The translations under genes were made by a program, and so were the position numbers. Positions 26,904-36,354 of a stretch of DNA of 64,000 bases are shown piece after piece (the stretch's first letter is position 1; every line of letters starts with the position of its first letter). This stretch comes from Agromyces sp. S2-1-8. Its GTDB lineage: Bacteria > Actinomycetota > Actinomycetes > Actinomycetales > Microbacteriaceae. The notes below the pieces were generated by a model. The model worked only from the letters and a program-made list of their open reading frames with translations. It was not told the origin of the DNA and did no database searches. The stretch covers positions 1,674,001 through 1,738,000 of the forward strand of contig NZ_JAJOLP010000001.1 in assembly GCF_021129215.1 (NCBI RefSeq), written 5' to 3'.

Positions 26904-27493
26904 GTGCTCAAGCTCGTCGTCCTGATCTCAGGTGGAGGGTCGAACCTCAAGGCCCTGCTCGAAGCCGCCGAAGACGCCGAGTTCCCGGCGCGCGTCGTCG
27001 CGATCGGCGCCGACCGCGAGGCATCCGGTCTCGTGCTCGGCGAGGACTTCGGCGTACCGACCTTCACGGTGCCCTTCACGGCCTACCCCGACCGCGACGC
27101 CTGGGGCGACGCGCTCATCGAAGAGGTGCGGCGCTGGGAGCCCGATCTCGTCGTGCTCTCGGGCCTCATGCGACTCGTGCCGCCCGCGGTCGTCGACGCG
27201 TTCTCGCCGCAGCTCATCAACACCCATCCCGCGTACCTGCCCGAGTTCCCGGGCGCGCACGGCGTGCGCGACGCACTCGCCGCGGGCGTCTCGCAGACCG
27301 GGGCGAGCCTCATCGTCGTCGACAACTCCGTCGACGGCGGCCCGATCATCGCGCAGGAGCGCATCCCGGTGCTGCCGGGCGACACCGAGTCGAGCCTCCA
27401 CGACCGCATCAAGCCCGTCGAGCGCCGCCTGCTCATCCAGGCCGTGCTCGACATCGCCAATTCGCACCTCGACCTGAAGGACCTCGCACGATC

Positions 27494-27497
<4 letters not shown>
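26904..27497 (+). CDS. purN: Phosphoribosylglycinamide formyltransferase
   Basis: A 197-residue 10-formyl-THF-dependent GAR transformylase, the third step of purine synthesis. Visible are the N-terminal phosphate loop [15 protein letters not shown], the catalytic asparagine-histidine region [20 protein letters not shown], and [20 protein letters not shown] with the catalytic aspartate. GTG 26904 follows TAGGCT by 6 nt. Its stop overlaps purH by 4 bp. Confidence 0.96.
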
Positions 27498-29104
<1,607 letters not shown>

Positions 29105-29251
29105 GCGCGGCCGCGCGCGACGGCCGGTCGTCGTCGCCCGCGACCATGCGCCCTGCGGCATCTGCCCGGAGGTACCCTTGAATCGACCCTGCGCAGACCA
29201 CGCGCGGGCCAGGTTCCGCCCACGAAGCGGATGATTCGAGGAGAACGATCG

Positions 29252-30343
29252 ATGTCGATCACCCACGCCCCCGCGCGAGCCGCCGAGGTCAGCGCCACCC
29301 TGCCGAGCGACGCTCCCGACCACGAGCGGGTGCTCATCACCCGCGGTCCCCGCTCCGGTCTCACCGTCATCGTCGCCGTGCATTCGACCCGGCTCGGCCA
29401 GGCGCTCGGCGGAGCCCGCGTCTGGAACTACGGGCACTGGACCGACGGCCTCGCCGACGCGCTGCGACTCTCGCAGGCCATGACCATGAAGAACGCGGCC
29501 GCCGGCCTCATGCGCGGCGGCGGCAAGTCGGTCGTCGTCGTCCCGTCGGGCGTCGTGCTCGACGAGGCGCAGCGGCGTGACGCGATGCTCGACCTCGGCG
29601 ACGCGGTCGAGTCGCTCGGCGGCGCGTACATGACCGCCGAAGACGTCGGCACGAGCGCCGAGCTCATGGCCGTCGTGCACGAGCGCACCGAGCATGTCTG
29701 CGGACTCCCGCCCGAGCAGGGCGGCGTGGGCGAGCCCGCCGACGCGACCGCCGCGGGCGTGCACGCCTCGATCCTCGCGACGCTCGGCCACGTGTTCGGC
29801 TCGACCGACGCCGCAGGTCGCCACTTCGTGATCTCGGGTCTCGGCCAGGTCGGCGGTCGCCTCGCGCGCAGCCTCGCCGCCGCGGGCGCACGGCTGACCG
29901 TGACGGATGTCGCGGAGTCGAAGCGCGCGCTCGCCGACGAGCTCGGCGCGACCTGGGTGGAGCCGGCCGACGCCCACCGGGTCGAGGCCGACGTCTTCGT
30001 GCCGTGCGGGCTCGGCGGCGTGCTCACGCCCGAGGTCGTCGACGAGCTGCGGGTCGCGGCCGTCGTCGGCGCCGCGAACAACCAGCTCGCCTCGCGCGAC
30101 GTGGCCGAGCTCCTGCGTGCCCGCGGCATCGTCTGGGCGCCCGACTTCGTCGTCAACGCCGGCGGCGTGATCTACCTCGACGTGGCCGGCCAGCCCGGTG
30201 CCGACCAGGCCGCGCTCGACGCGCGCATCGCGGGCATCGGCGACGTGGTCGCCGCCGTGCTGCAGGACGCCGTCGCGACCGGTACGACGACGCTCGACGC
30301 CGCCGAGCGCCTCGCCCGCGCACGCCTCGACGCCGGGCGCTGA
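29252..30343 (+). CDS. Glu/Leu/Phe/Val dehydrogenase (leucine/valine dehydrogenase type)
   Basis: A 363-residue NAD(P)-dependent amino acid dehydrogenase of the short branched-chain group. Both conserved lysines are present: Lys80 in QAMTMKNAAAG and Lys92 in MRGGGKSVVVV, corresponding to Lys68 and Lys80 of leucine dehydrogenase. The substrate loop has AYMTAEDVGTSAELM. The Rossmann fold reads FVISGLGQVGGRLARSLA. The catalysed reaction is oxidative deamination of a branched-chain amino acid to its 2-oxo acid; the exact substrate is not decided by sequence. ATG 29252 has GAGGAG 8-10 nt upstream; an in-frame ATG at 29231 is less likely. A terminator follows. Confidence 0.9.
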   Translation: MSITHAPARAAEVSATLPSDAPDHERVLITRGPRSGLTVIVAVHSTRLGQALGGARVWNYGHWTDGLADALRLSQAMTMKNAAAGLMRGGGKSVVVVPSGVVLDEAQRRDAMLDLGDAVESLGGAYMTAEDVGTSAELMAVVHERTEHVCGLPPEQGGVGEPADATAAGVHASILATLGHVFGSTDAAGRHFVISGLGQVGGRLARSLAAAGARLTVTDVAESKRALADELGATWVEPADAHRVEADVFVPCGLGGVLTPEVVDELRVAAVVGAANNQLASRDVAELLRARGIVWAPDFVVNAGGVIYLDVAGQPGADQAALDARIAGIGDVVAAVLQDAVATGTTTLDAAERLARARLDAGR

Positions 30344-30363
30344 GCCGCACCGACCGAACCGAT

Positions 30364-30397
30364 CCGGCCGGAGGGCGCACGAGCGCCCTCCGGCCGG
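30364..30397 (+). terminator. Hairpin after the amino acid dehydrogenase gene
   Basis: A perfect 15-bp stem (CCGGCCGGAGGGCGC and complement) with an ACGA loop, 20 nt after the stop. Confidence 0.75.
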
Positions 30398-30503
30398 AGC
30401 CGTTCGGGGTGGCCGAGCATCGACCGACGCGCCGGGGCATCCGATGCACCTGACGGCGCCGTGCCGAGCGCGCCGCCGGGCACCGGGCCGTCCGACCGGC
30501 CAG

Positions 30504-30509
30504 TAGGCT
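30504..30509 (+). promoter_or_regulatory. -10 box (TAGGCT) of the membrane DDAH-like gene
   Basis: TAGGCT is 7 nt before ATG 30517; no Shine-Dalgarno is visible. Confidence 0.45.
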
Positions 30510-30516
30510 CGTCTCC

Positions 30517-31785
30517 ATGACGTCCCCCGCCTCACCGTCTTCGACCGCGCCCGCACGACCGTCGGCGAGGTACGCGCCCGCGGCGGGCCGGGGGCGTCGG
30601 GTGGCGGCGGTGCTCGTGTCGGCGGCGGTCGTGGCCGTCGTCGCGATGAGCGTCGCGGCGCTGGCCTTCTTCATCGGCAACGGCCAGTCGCCCGCCGTCT
30701 TCCAGCAGGTGTTCGGGCACTTCGCCCTCGCCGCGTTCTTCGCGTGGGCGCTGCTCTCGATCGCGAACGGCCTCGGCGCCACCCGAGCCTGGTTCCTCGC
30801 GCTCATCACCGGGTTCACGTCGGCCTGCCTCGCCGCGCTCATCGCGACGAGCGTCATGATCGTGGTCGCGGCGCGACCGCTGTACGGTCCCGCGGTGCTC
30901 TTCGTGATCGGCTCGCTCGTGAGCCTCAACCTGATCTTCGTGATCGCGGTCGTGCTCGGCGAGGTGTTCCTCGCGCCGCGCATCATGCGGGGCATCATCG
31001 ACCACCGCCGCGAGCGGGCGCCCCGGCGCCTCGCGCTCGTGCGCATCCCCGCCTCGAACCTCGACGAGGCCGAGCTCACCCACCTCGAACGCCGCCCCGT
31101 CGACCAGGCGCGCGCCGACGAGCAGTGGGACAACTACTGCGCCGCGCTCGTCGCCGAGGGGTGGGAGACGGTCGAGGTCGACGCCGCGCCCGAGATGGCC
31201 GACTCCGTCTTCGTCGAGGACGCCGTCGTCATGTTCGGCGACCTCGCGGTGCTCACCCGGCCCGGCGCCGAGTCGCGACGGGGCGAGATCGACGGCGTCG
31301 AACGGGCGGTGCGCTCGATCGCGGGGGTGACCGTCCGCCGCATCGAGGAGCCGGGCACCCTCGACGGCGGCGACGTGCTGAAGGTCGGCGACGTGGTGTA
31401 CGTCGGGGCGTCGGCCCGCACGAACGGAGAGGGCGTCCGGCAGCTGCGCGAACTGCTCGCCCCGCACGGATATCGCGTCGTCGGCGTGCCGATGACGAAG
31501 GCCCTCCATCTGAAGAGCGCCGCGACCGCACTGCCCGACGGCACGGTCATCGGCGACCCCGCCCTGCTCGACGCCGCCACGGTGTTCGACCGGTTCCTGC
31601 CCGTGCCCGAGCCGCAGGGCGTCGCCGTGGTCGAGCTGTCGGAGACGTCGCTGCTCATGTCCGCTTCGGCACCGCGCACCGCGGCGATGCTCGCCGGCCT
31701 CGGTTACCGGGTGGTCACGGTCGACATCTCGGAGTTCGAGAAGCTCGAGGGATGCGTCACCTGCCTGTCGGTGCGGGTGCGCTGA
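30517..31785 (+). CDS. Membrane-anchored dimethylarginine dimethylaminohydrolase-like protein
   Basis: A 422-residue fusion. Residues 1-30 are Ser/Pro/Ala-rich; residues 30-165 hold four membrane helices (AAVLVSAAVVAVVAMSVAAL; FALAAFFAWALLSIANGL; LALITGFTSACLAALIATSV; LFVIGSLVSLNLIFVIAVVL). From about 170 a complete amidinotransferase-fold domain follows: ADSVFVEDAVVMFGDLAVLT, RIEEPGTLDGGDVLKVGDVV, the catalytic histidine in TKALHLKSAATALPDG, and near the end EGCVTCLSV with Cys416 at the catalytic position of DDAH. DDAH hydrolyses methylated arginine to citrulline and a methylamine. The active-site residues suggest a working enzyme, probably with the catalytic domain on the cytoplasmic face; substrate and the role of the membrane part are unknown. 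Confidence 0.8.
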   Translation: MTSPASPSSTAPARPSARYAPAAGRGRRVAAVLVSAAVVAVVAMSVAALAFFIGNGQSPAVFQQVFGHFALAAFFAWALLSIANGLGATRAWFLALITGFTSACLAALIATSVMIVVAARPLYGPAVLFVIGSLVSLNLIFVIAVVLGEVFLAPRIMRGIIDHRRERAPRRLALVRIPASNLDEAELTHLERRPVDQARADEQWDNYCAALVAEGWETVEVDAAPEMADSVFVEDAVVMFGDLAVLTRPGAESRRGEIDGVERAVRSIAGVTVRRIEEPGTLDGGDVLKVGDVVYVGASARTNGEGVRQLRELLAPHGYRVVGVPMTKALHLKSAATALPDGTVIGDPALLDAATVFDRFLPVPEPQGVAVVELSETSLLMSASAPRTAAMLAGLGYRVVTVDISEFEKLEGCVTCLSVRVR

Positions 31786-31816
31786 CTCCGCCACCGCTGC
31801 GGCGTCGGGCGCGGGG

Positions 31817-32512
31817 TCATCCGGCTGCGGTCGCCGTCTCGGGCTCGCGCGTCCGCCCGTCGTGCAGTTCGATCACTCGATCGGCCCGGCGCACGAGCGC
31901 CGCGTCGTGGGTGGTGACGACGGCGGCGACGCCCCGTGCGTGCACGAGCTCGCCGATCAGGTCCATCACGGTCGCCGCCGTGCCGCTGTCGAGCTGGCCC
32001 GTCGGCTCGTCGGCGAGGAGCACCTGCGGGCGCGCGGCGAGCGCGCGGGCGATGCCGACGCGCTGCTGCTGCCCGCCCGAGAGCTCGTACGGACGCTGCG
32101 CGGCGTGCGCTCCGAGCCCGACGAGGTCGAGGGCCTCGGCGACGCGGCGGGCGCGGTCGGCGGGATCGGTGCGCTGCAGGCGCAACGGCACCTCGACGTT
32201 CTCGGCCGCCGACAGCACGGGGATGAGCCCGAACGACTGGAACACGTAGCCGACGCGATCGCGGCGCACCGCGGCGAGCCCGTCTTCGCCGAGCTTCGAC
32301 AGGTCGTCGTCGCCGAGCAGCACGCGGCCCGAGGTCGGCCGGTCGAGCCCGCCGAGCAGGTTGAGCAGCGTCGTCTTGCCGGCGCCCGAACGGCCCGTGA
32401 CGACCACGAGTTCGCCCGGCGCGACCTCGAGCGAGACGCCGTCGACGGCGTGCACGCCACCGCCCCGGCCTTCGAAGATGCGGCTGACCGATTCGGCGCG
32501 CAGGGTGGTCAT
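31817..32512 (-). CDS. ABC transporter ATP-binding protein (MacB/LolD type)
   Basis: A 231-residue ABC ATPase. Walker A is GRSGAGKTT, Q-loop VFQSFGL, signature ELSGGQQQRVGIARAL, Walker B VLLADEPTGQLDS, and the switch histidine is in VTTHDA. The pattern matches the MacB/LolD/FtsE group that serves FtsX-like permeases. It is the last gene of a four-gene minus-strand operon, overlapping the previous gene by 4 bp. The substrate is not known. Confidence 0.9.
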   Translation of the reverse strand: MTTLRAESVSRIFEGRGGGVHAVDGVSLEVAPGELVVVTGRSGAGKTTLLNLLGGLDRPTSGRVLLGDDDLSKLGEDGLAAVRRDRVGYVFQSFGLIPVLSAAENVEVPLRLQRTDPADRARRVAEALDLVGLGAHAAQRPYELSGGQQQRVGIARALAARPQVLLADEPTGQLDSGTAATVMDLIGELVHARGVAAVVTTHDAALVRRADRVIELHDGRTREPETATAAG

Positions 32513-33600
32513 CGTTCCTCCTCGGATGTCTCGGCGCTCGCGCCGTCGTCGGCGGTGTGCCGCCCGTGGCGTGGCGGAGCCGTCGTCTCCTCGCCCCCCG
32601 TCGCGGGCGGATCCGCATCGTTCGGGCTCGGCGCCGCGGCATCCGCCGGTCGCTCGTGCCCCGGCCAGACGCCCACGTGATCGCTCTCGAGGGCGAGCCT
32701 GACGCGGTCGCGCAGTTCGAGGCTCTGCATGAAGTCGTGCGGCAGCTGCAGGCGGCCGACGCGGTCGAGCACCGCGAACTCCTCGGCCACGTGCTGCTCC
32801 TCGCCGTGCTCGTCGACGCGGGTCGAACGCAGCACCTCGGTCGAGGTGCGGCCGTCGCGGATCTGCACGGTGCGGCGGACGTGGCCTGACACGGCGGGGT
32901 CGTGGGTGACGATGAGCGTCGTGACGCCGAGCTCGTCGTTGACCCCGCGCATGGCCTCGAGCACGGCCGACGACATGCCCTCGTCGAGTTCGCCGGTCGG
33001 TTCATCGGCCAGGAGCACGAGCGGGTCGTTCGCGAGGGCCACGGCGATCGCGACGCGCTGCTGCTGTCCGCCGGAGAGTTCGCCGGGCCGCCGGTCGCGC
33101 TCGGCGCCGACCTCGAGCAGCTCGAGCAGCTCGTCGACGCGGCGCGCCCGCGCGGCACCTCGGCGCGTGCGGGCGACGTTCATCGCGAGTGCGACGTTCT
33201 CGGCCGCGGTGAGGTAGGGGAGGAGGTTGCGCGAGGTCTGCTGCCAGACGAAGCCGACGGTGCGGCGGCGGTACGCGACGCGCTCGCGCGAGCCCATCGT
33301 GAGCAGGTCGTGCCCCGCGACCCGGGCGACACCGGCCGTGGCGGTGTCGAGGCCGGAGAGGATCGTCAGCAGGGTCGACTTGCCTGATCCCGAGGCGCCG
33401 ACGACGGCGACCATCTCGCCGGCGTCGACCCGCAGGTTGAGCCCCTGCAGGGCCTGCACCTCGACGCCGTCCGCGGTGAAGATGCGCACGAGGTCGGCGC
33501 ACAGGATGTGCGGCTCGCCCGGTGACGCGGCGCGCGGGGTCGTCGCGCCGGCCGGGGCGCGATCGGCGACCCCGCTCTCGACGCCGGATGTCTCGGCCAT
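32509..33600 (-). CDS. ABC ATPase with C-terminal AbrB-like domain
   Basis: A 363-residue protein. The ATPase domain (about 30-252) is complete: Walker A GASGSGKS (68-75), Q-loop Gln120, LSGGQ (175-179), Walker B LVLLADEPTGELD, and switch His233. After it comes an extension in which residues 274-313 read EFAVLDRVGRLQLP then HDFMQSLELRDRVRLALESD then HVGVWP, the strand pattern of a SpoVT/AbrB swapped-hairpin domain. The last 50 residues are acidic, proline-rich and probably disordered. AbrB-type domains dimerise and often bind DNA; here the domain may stabilise an ATPase dimer or bind a regulator. It is second from last in the FtsX-type operon. Confidence 0.85.
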   Translation of the reverse strand: MAETSGVESGVADRAPAGATTPRAASPGEPHILCADLVRIFTADGVEVQALQGLNLRVDAGEMVAVVGASGSGKSTLLTILSGLDTATAGVARVAGHDLLTMGSRERVAYRRRTVGFVWQQTSRNLLPYLTAAENVALAMNVARTRRGAARARRVDELLELLEVGAERDRRPGELSGGQQQRVAIAVALANDPLVLLADEPTGELDEGMSSAVLEAMRGVNDELGVTTLIVTHDPAVSGHVRRTVQIRDGRTSTEVLRSTRVDEHGEEQHVAEEFAVLDRVGRLQLPHDFMQSLELRDRVRLALESDHVGVWPGHERPADAAAPSPNDADPPATGGEETTAPPRHGRHTADDGASAETSEEER

Positions 33601-33603
33601 GGT

Positions 33604-36354
33604 TCAGCCCTCCTCTTCCTTGCGCATCGCGCGGGCCGCGCTCTGCTCGCCGCCCATGCGAGCGGCGAGCAGCACGGCGACGCCCGTGACGATCACCGCG
33701 CCCACGAGCACGGCGCTGACCAGCCACGGGTCGAACACGACGACGGGCTGCTGGTCTTCGCCCGTGAACGGTCTGAGGTCGATGCCCTGGAGCACGATGA
33801 ACGGCAGCGCCGCTCCCAGGGCGGCGCCCGCGACGAGTGCCGCGGTGACGACCGGCCCGATCTCCCAGGCCACGAGCGCCCGCTCCCCGCGGCGACGCAG
33901 GCCCAGCGTCGCGACGAGCGGCAGCAGTCGCTCCCGCGCGGGCCGTCCGACGACGAGGGTGAGCACGATCGCGAGGGCGGTGAGCAGCGACGAGAGCACG
34001 ATCGCACCGACCAGCGACACGACGAGTCCCTGCGTCGTGGCCGTGGCACCGAGCTCCGAACGCACCATGCCGGGCGTCGTGACGGTCGAATCGGCGCCCG
34101 CGATCTCGGCGAGCCCGGCCGTCACCTCCGCGGTGTCGGCGCCGGGTTCGAAGCGAACGAGCACGCGCTCGGGGACGAACGTGCTCGCGAAGCCGTCGGC
34201 GTTCGCCTTGTCCATGAGCACCCAGCTCGTCCGCGGCCAGTAGGCGGTGCGTCCGTCGACGACCTCGAGCACCTCCCACGGCTTGCGGTCGAGCTCGACG
34301 TCGTCGGCGCCCTCGATCGAATCGGCGATGACCTGCGAGACGACGACGGGAACGGCCTCGCCGCCGGTCTTCGCCAGCCTCTCGGGCAGCGGGGTCGCAC
34401 CCGTGCGGCCGGCCTGCACCTCGCGCATCTCATCGGAGTCGACGACGATGAGCGTCGTCGACCGGAGCCGCCCGTCGATGCCGACCTGGATCGACGAGGT
34501 CGAATAGACGGGTGCAGTGGCCTCGACGCCCGGCACCTCTGCGAACGCCGCCTGCTGCTCGAGCGTGAACGGACCGCCCACGATCGCCGCGTCGGCACCG
34601 ACCCTCGCGTCCGCGGCGCGGTCGACCCCGGTCTGCACCGTGCCGAGGAGGACGGCCGAGAACATCGCGATCGAGACGCCGACCACGACGGTCAGCACGG
34701 GTACGACGCCCGCCGACGGGTCGCGGAGCGCGCGCGCCGAGCCGAGGAACGCGACGAGACCCCGGGCTTTCGCGGCCGCCCGCACGATCGCAGCGAGCGG
34801 ATAGGGGTAGAGGCGCAGCACGATGAGGCACGCGAGCACGGCGAGCAGCAGCGGCACGGCGGCGAGCAGGGGGTCGACGCCGATCTCGGCGGACTGCGTT
34901 GCGAGGCCCCGGCGCAGGAGCAGGACGACCGCCGCTACGGCGATGACGGCGACGAGGGCCTCGAGGATCCAGCGGAGCCGCCCGCCGCCGCGCGGAGCGA
35001 AGTCGGCACGGGCGCGTCGCAGCGGGCTCAGGGAGGGAGCCGACGCGATGAGCAGCGCCGTCGGGGTCACGGCGAACAGCGCGGCGACGAACCATCCGAA
35101 CGTCCCGCCCTCGGCCGGGACGGCGAGGGTGCCCGCGACGGCGCCCGCCACGGCGGCCGGCACGCCGATCATGACGCCCTCGATGGCGAGGATGCCCTGG
35201 AGCTGCCCGTTCGACGCGCCGCGCGCGGCGGCGAGCTCGAGGCCGGTGCGTCGACGCTCGAACACGACCCGCGCGCCGAGCACGAGCACCGCGACCATGA
35301 CGCCGATCGGCCCCGAGGCGACGGTCGCGAGCACCGCGTCGCTCGCGCCGGCGGCGATCGCCGCGTCGGCGAGGGCGTCGCCGAGGCCGCTCGAGAATCC
35401 GACGACGCCGACGGTCGAGAAGTAGTACTGGAAGTCGCCCGGCCCGACCGGGTAGGCGACGCTCATGAACTCGTCGAGGTCGGTGCGGAGTTCCGCCGAT
35501 CGGTCGGCGCGGATGCGGTCGGTCGCGACCGGGTACCAGAGCTCGAGCGTCGACGGCAACTGGGCCTGCTCGAGCGCCTGCCACGAGTTCGGGTGCGTGA
35601 GGCCGAGGCCCGTGATGCGGAGGGTGCCGTCGGGGGTGAAGGCGACCGAGGGCTCGAGCGGCACGGGCAGGTGGGTCCAGAATCCGTCGTCGGGGTCGAT
35701 CGCGTCGAACGTGCCGACGAGCTCGACCGGCTGCTCGTCGGTGCCGACCGGGATCGAGCGCACCTCGCCGATCGCCCAGTCCATCTCATGTGCGAACGAC
35801 TCGGTGGCCACGAACTCGAGCGGTTCCGCGGTGGCGGAAGGCCCGAGCACCGTCGGCCACTCGCCGCTCGTGAGCTCGACGTGCTCGGCGATCCGCGGGT
35901 CGAAGCCGAGGTACAGCTCGTAGTCGGTCGACCCCGGCCCGGCGCCGTCGGGCAGGGCGCGGTTCGGCCCGGCGACGACGGTCGCGAGCGGGTCGTCGGT
36001 CACGCGGTGCAGCTCCGCGGGCATCTGCTCGCGGATGCCGAGCAGCGCCTCCTCCTGCCCGCCCCACACCGCGTCGATGTCGTCGGGCAGCGTGGTGCCG
36101 CCAGACGACGGGCCGAGGTCGGGCAGCGTCGCCCGGTTCGGCGACGACACGTCGAGCTCGCGCGCCGGGAACTCGGCCAGGTGCTCGTCGAGCGCCGCCG
36201 TGTGCTGCGCCGCGACGGCACGGGGCACGGCCGTCGCGAGGAACGCGCCGCCGGCGACGAGCAGCACGAGCATGATCGAGGCGACCGGTGCCGCGAAGAA
36301 CTGCCGGCGCAGCAGCCCGGCCGGCGTCAGTCGCGAATGATGGCGCGCGCTCAT
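33604..36354 (-). CDS. FtsX-like ABC permease, 916 residues
   Basis: A large MacB/FtsX-type permease. After a first membrane helix (APVASIMLVLLVAGGAFLAT) comes a roughly 300-residue extracytoplasmic region, then a block of helices starting near 320 (LATVASGPIGVMVAVLVLGA, with the coupling segment ERRRTGLELAAARGAS), a second extracytoplasmic part, and C-terminal helices. ATG 36354 overlaps the stop of the upstream permease gene by 4 bp, and the ATPase gene follows after 3 nt. It probably forms a mechanotransmission-type ABC complex with the neighbouring permease and ATPases; the cargo is unknown. Confidence 0.85.
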   Translation of the reverse strand: MSARHHSRLTPAGLLRRQFFAAPVASIMLVLLVAGGAFLATAVPRAVAAQHTAALDEHLAEFPARELDVSSPNRATLPDLGPSSGGTTLPDDIDAVWGGQEEALLGIREQMPAELHRVTDDPLATVVAGPNRALPDGAGPGSTDYELYLGFDPRIAEHVELTSGEWPTVLGPSATAEPLEFVATESFAHEMDWAIGEVRSIPVGTDEQPVELVGTFDAIDPDDGFWTHLPVPLEPSVAFTPDGTLRITGLGLTHPNSWQALEQAQLPSTLELWYPVATDRIRADRSAELRTDLDEFMSVAYPVGPGDFQYYFSTVGVVGFSSGLGDALADAAIAAGASDAVLATVASGPIGVMVAVLVLGARVVFERRRTGLELAAARGASNGQLQGILAIEGVMIGVPAAVAGAVAGTLAVPAEGGTFGWFVAALFAVTPTALLIASAPSLSPLRRARADFAPRGGGRLRWILEALVAVIAVAAVVLLLRRGLATQSAEIGVDPLLAAVPLLLAVLACLIVLRLYPYPLAAIVRAAAKARGLVAFLGSARALRDPSAGVVPVLTVVVGVSIAMFSAVLLGTVQTGVDRAADARVGADAAIVGGPFTLEQQAAFAEVPGVEATAPVYSTSSIQVGIDGRLRSTTLIVVDSDEMREVQAGRTGATPLPERLAKTGGEAVPVVVSQVIADSIEGADDVELDRKPWEVLEVVDGRTAYWPRTSWVLMDKANADGFASTFVPERVLVRFEPGADTAEVTAGLAEIAGADSTVTTPGMVRSELGATATTQGLVVSLVGAIVLSSLLTALAIVLTLVVGRPARERLLPLVATLGLRRRGERALVAWEIGPVVTAALVAGAALGAALPFIVLQGIDLRPFTGEDQQPVVVFDPWLVSAVLVGAVIVTGVAVLLAARMGGEQSAARAMRKEEEG

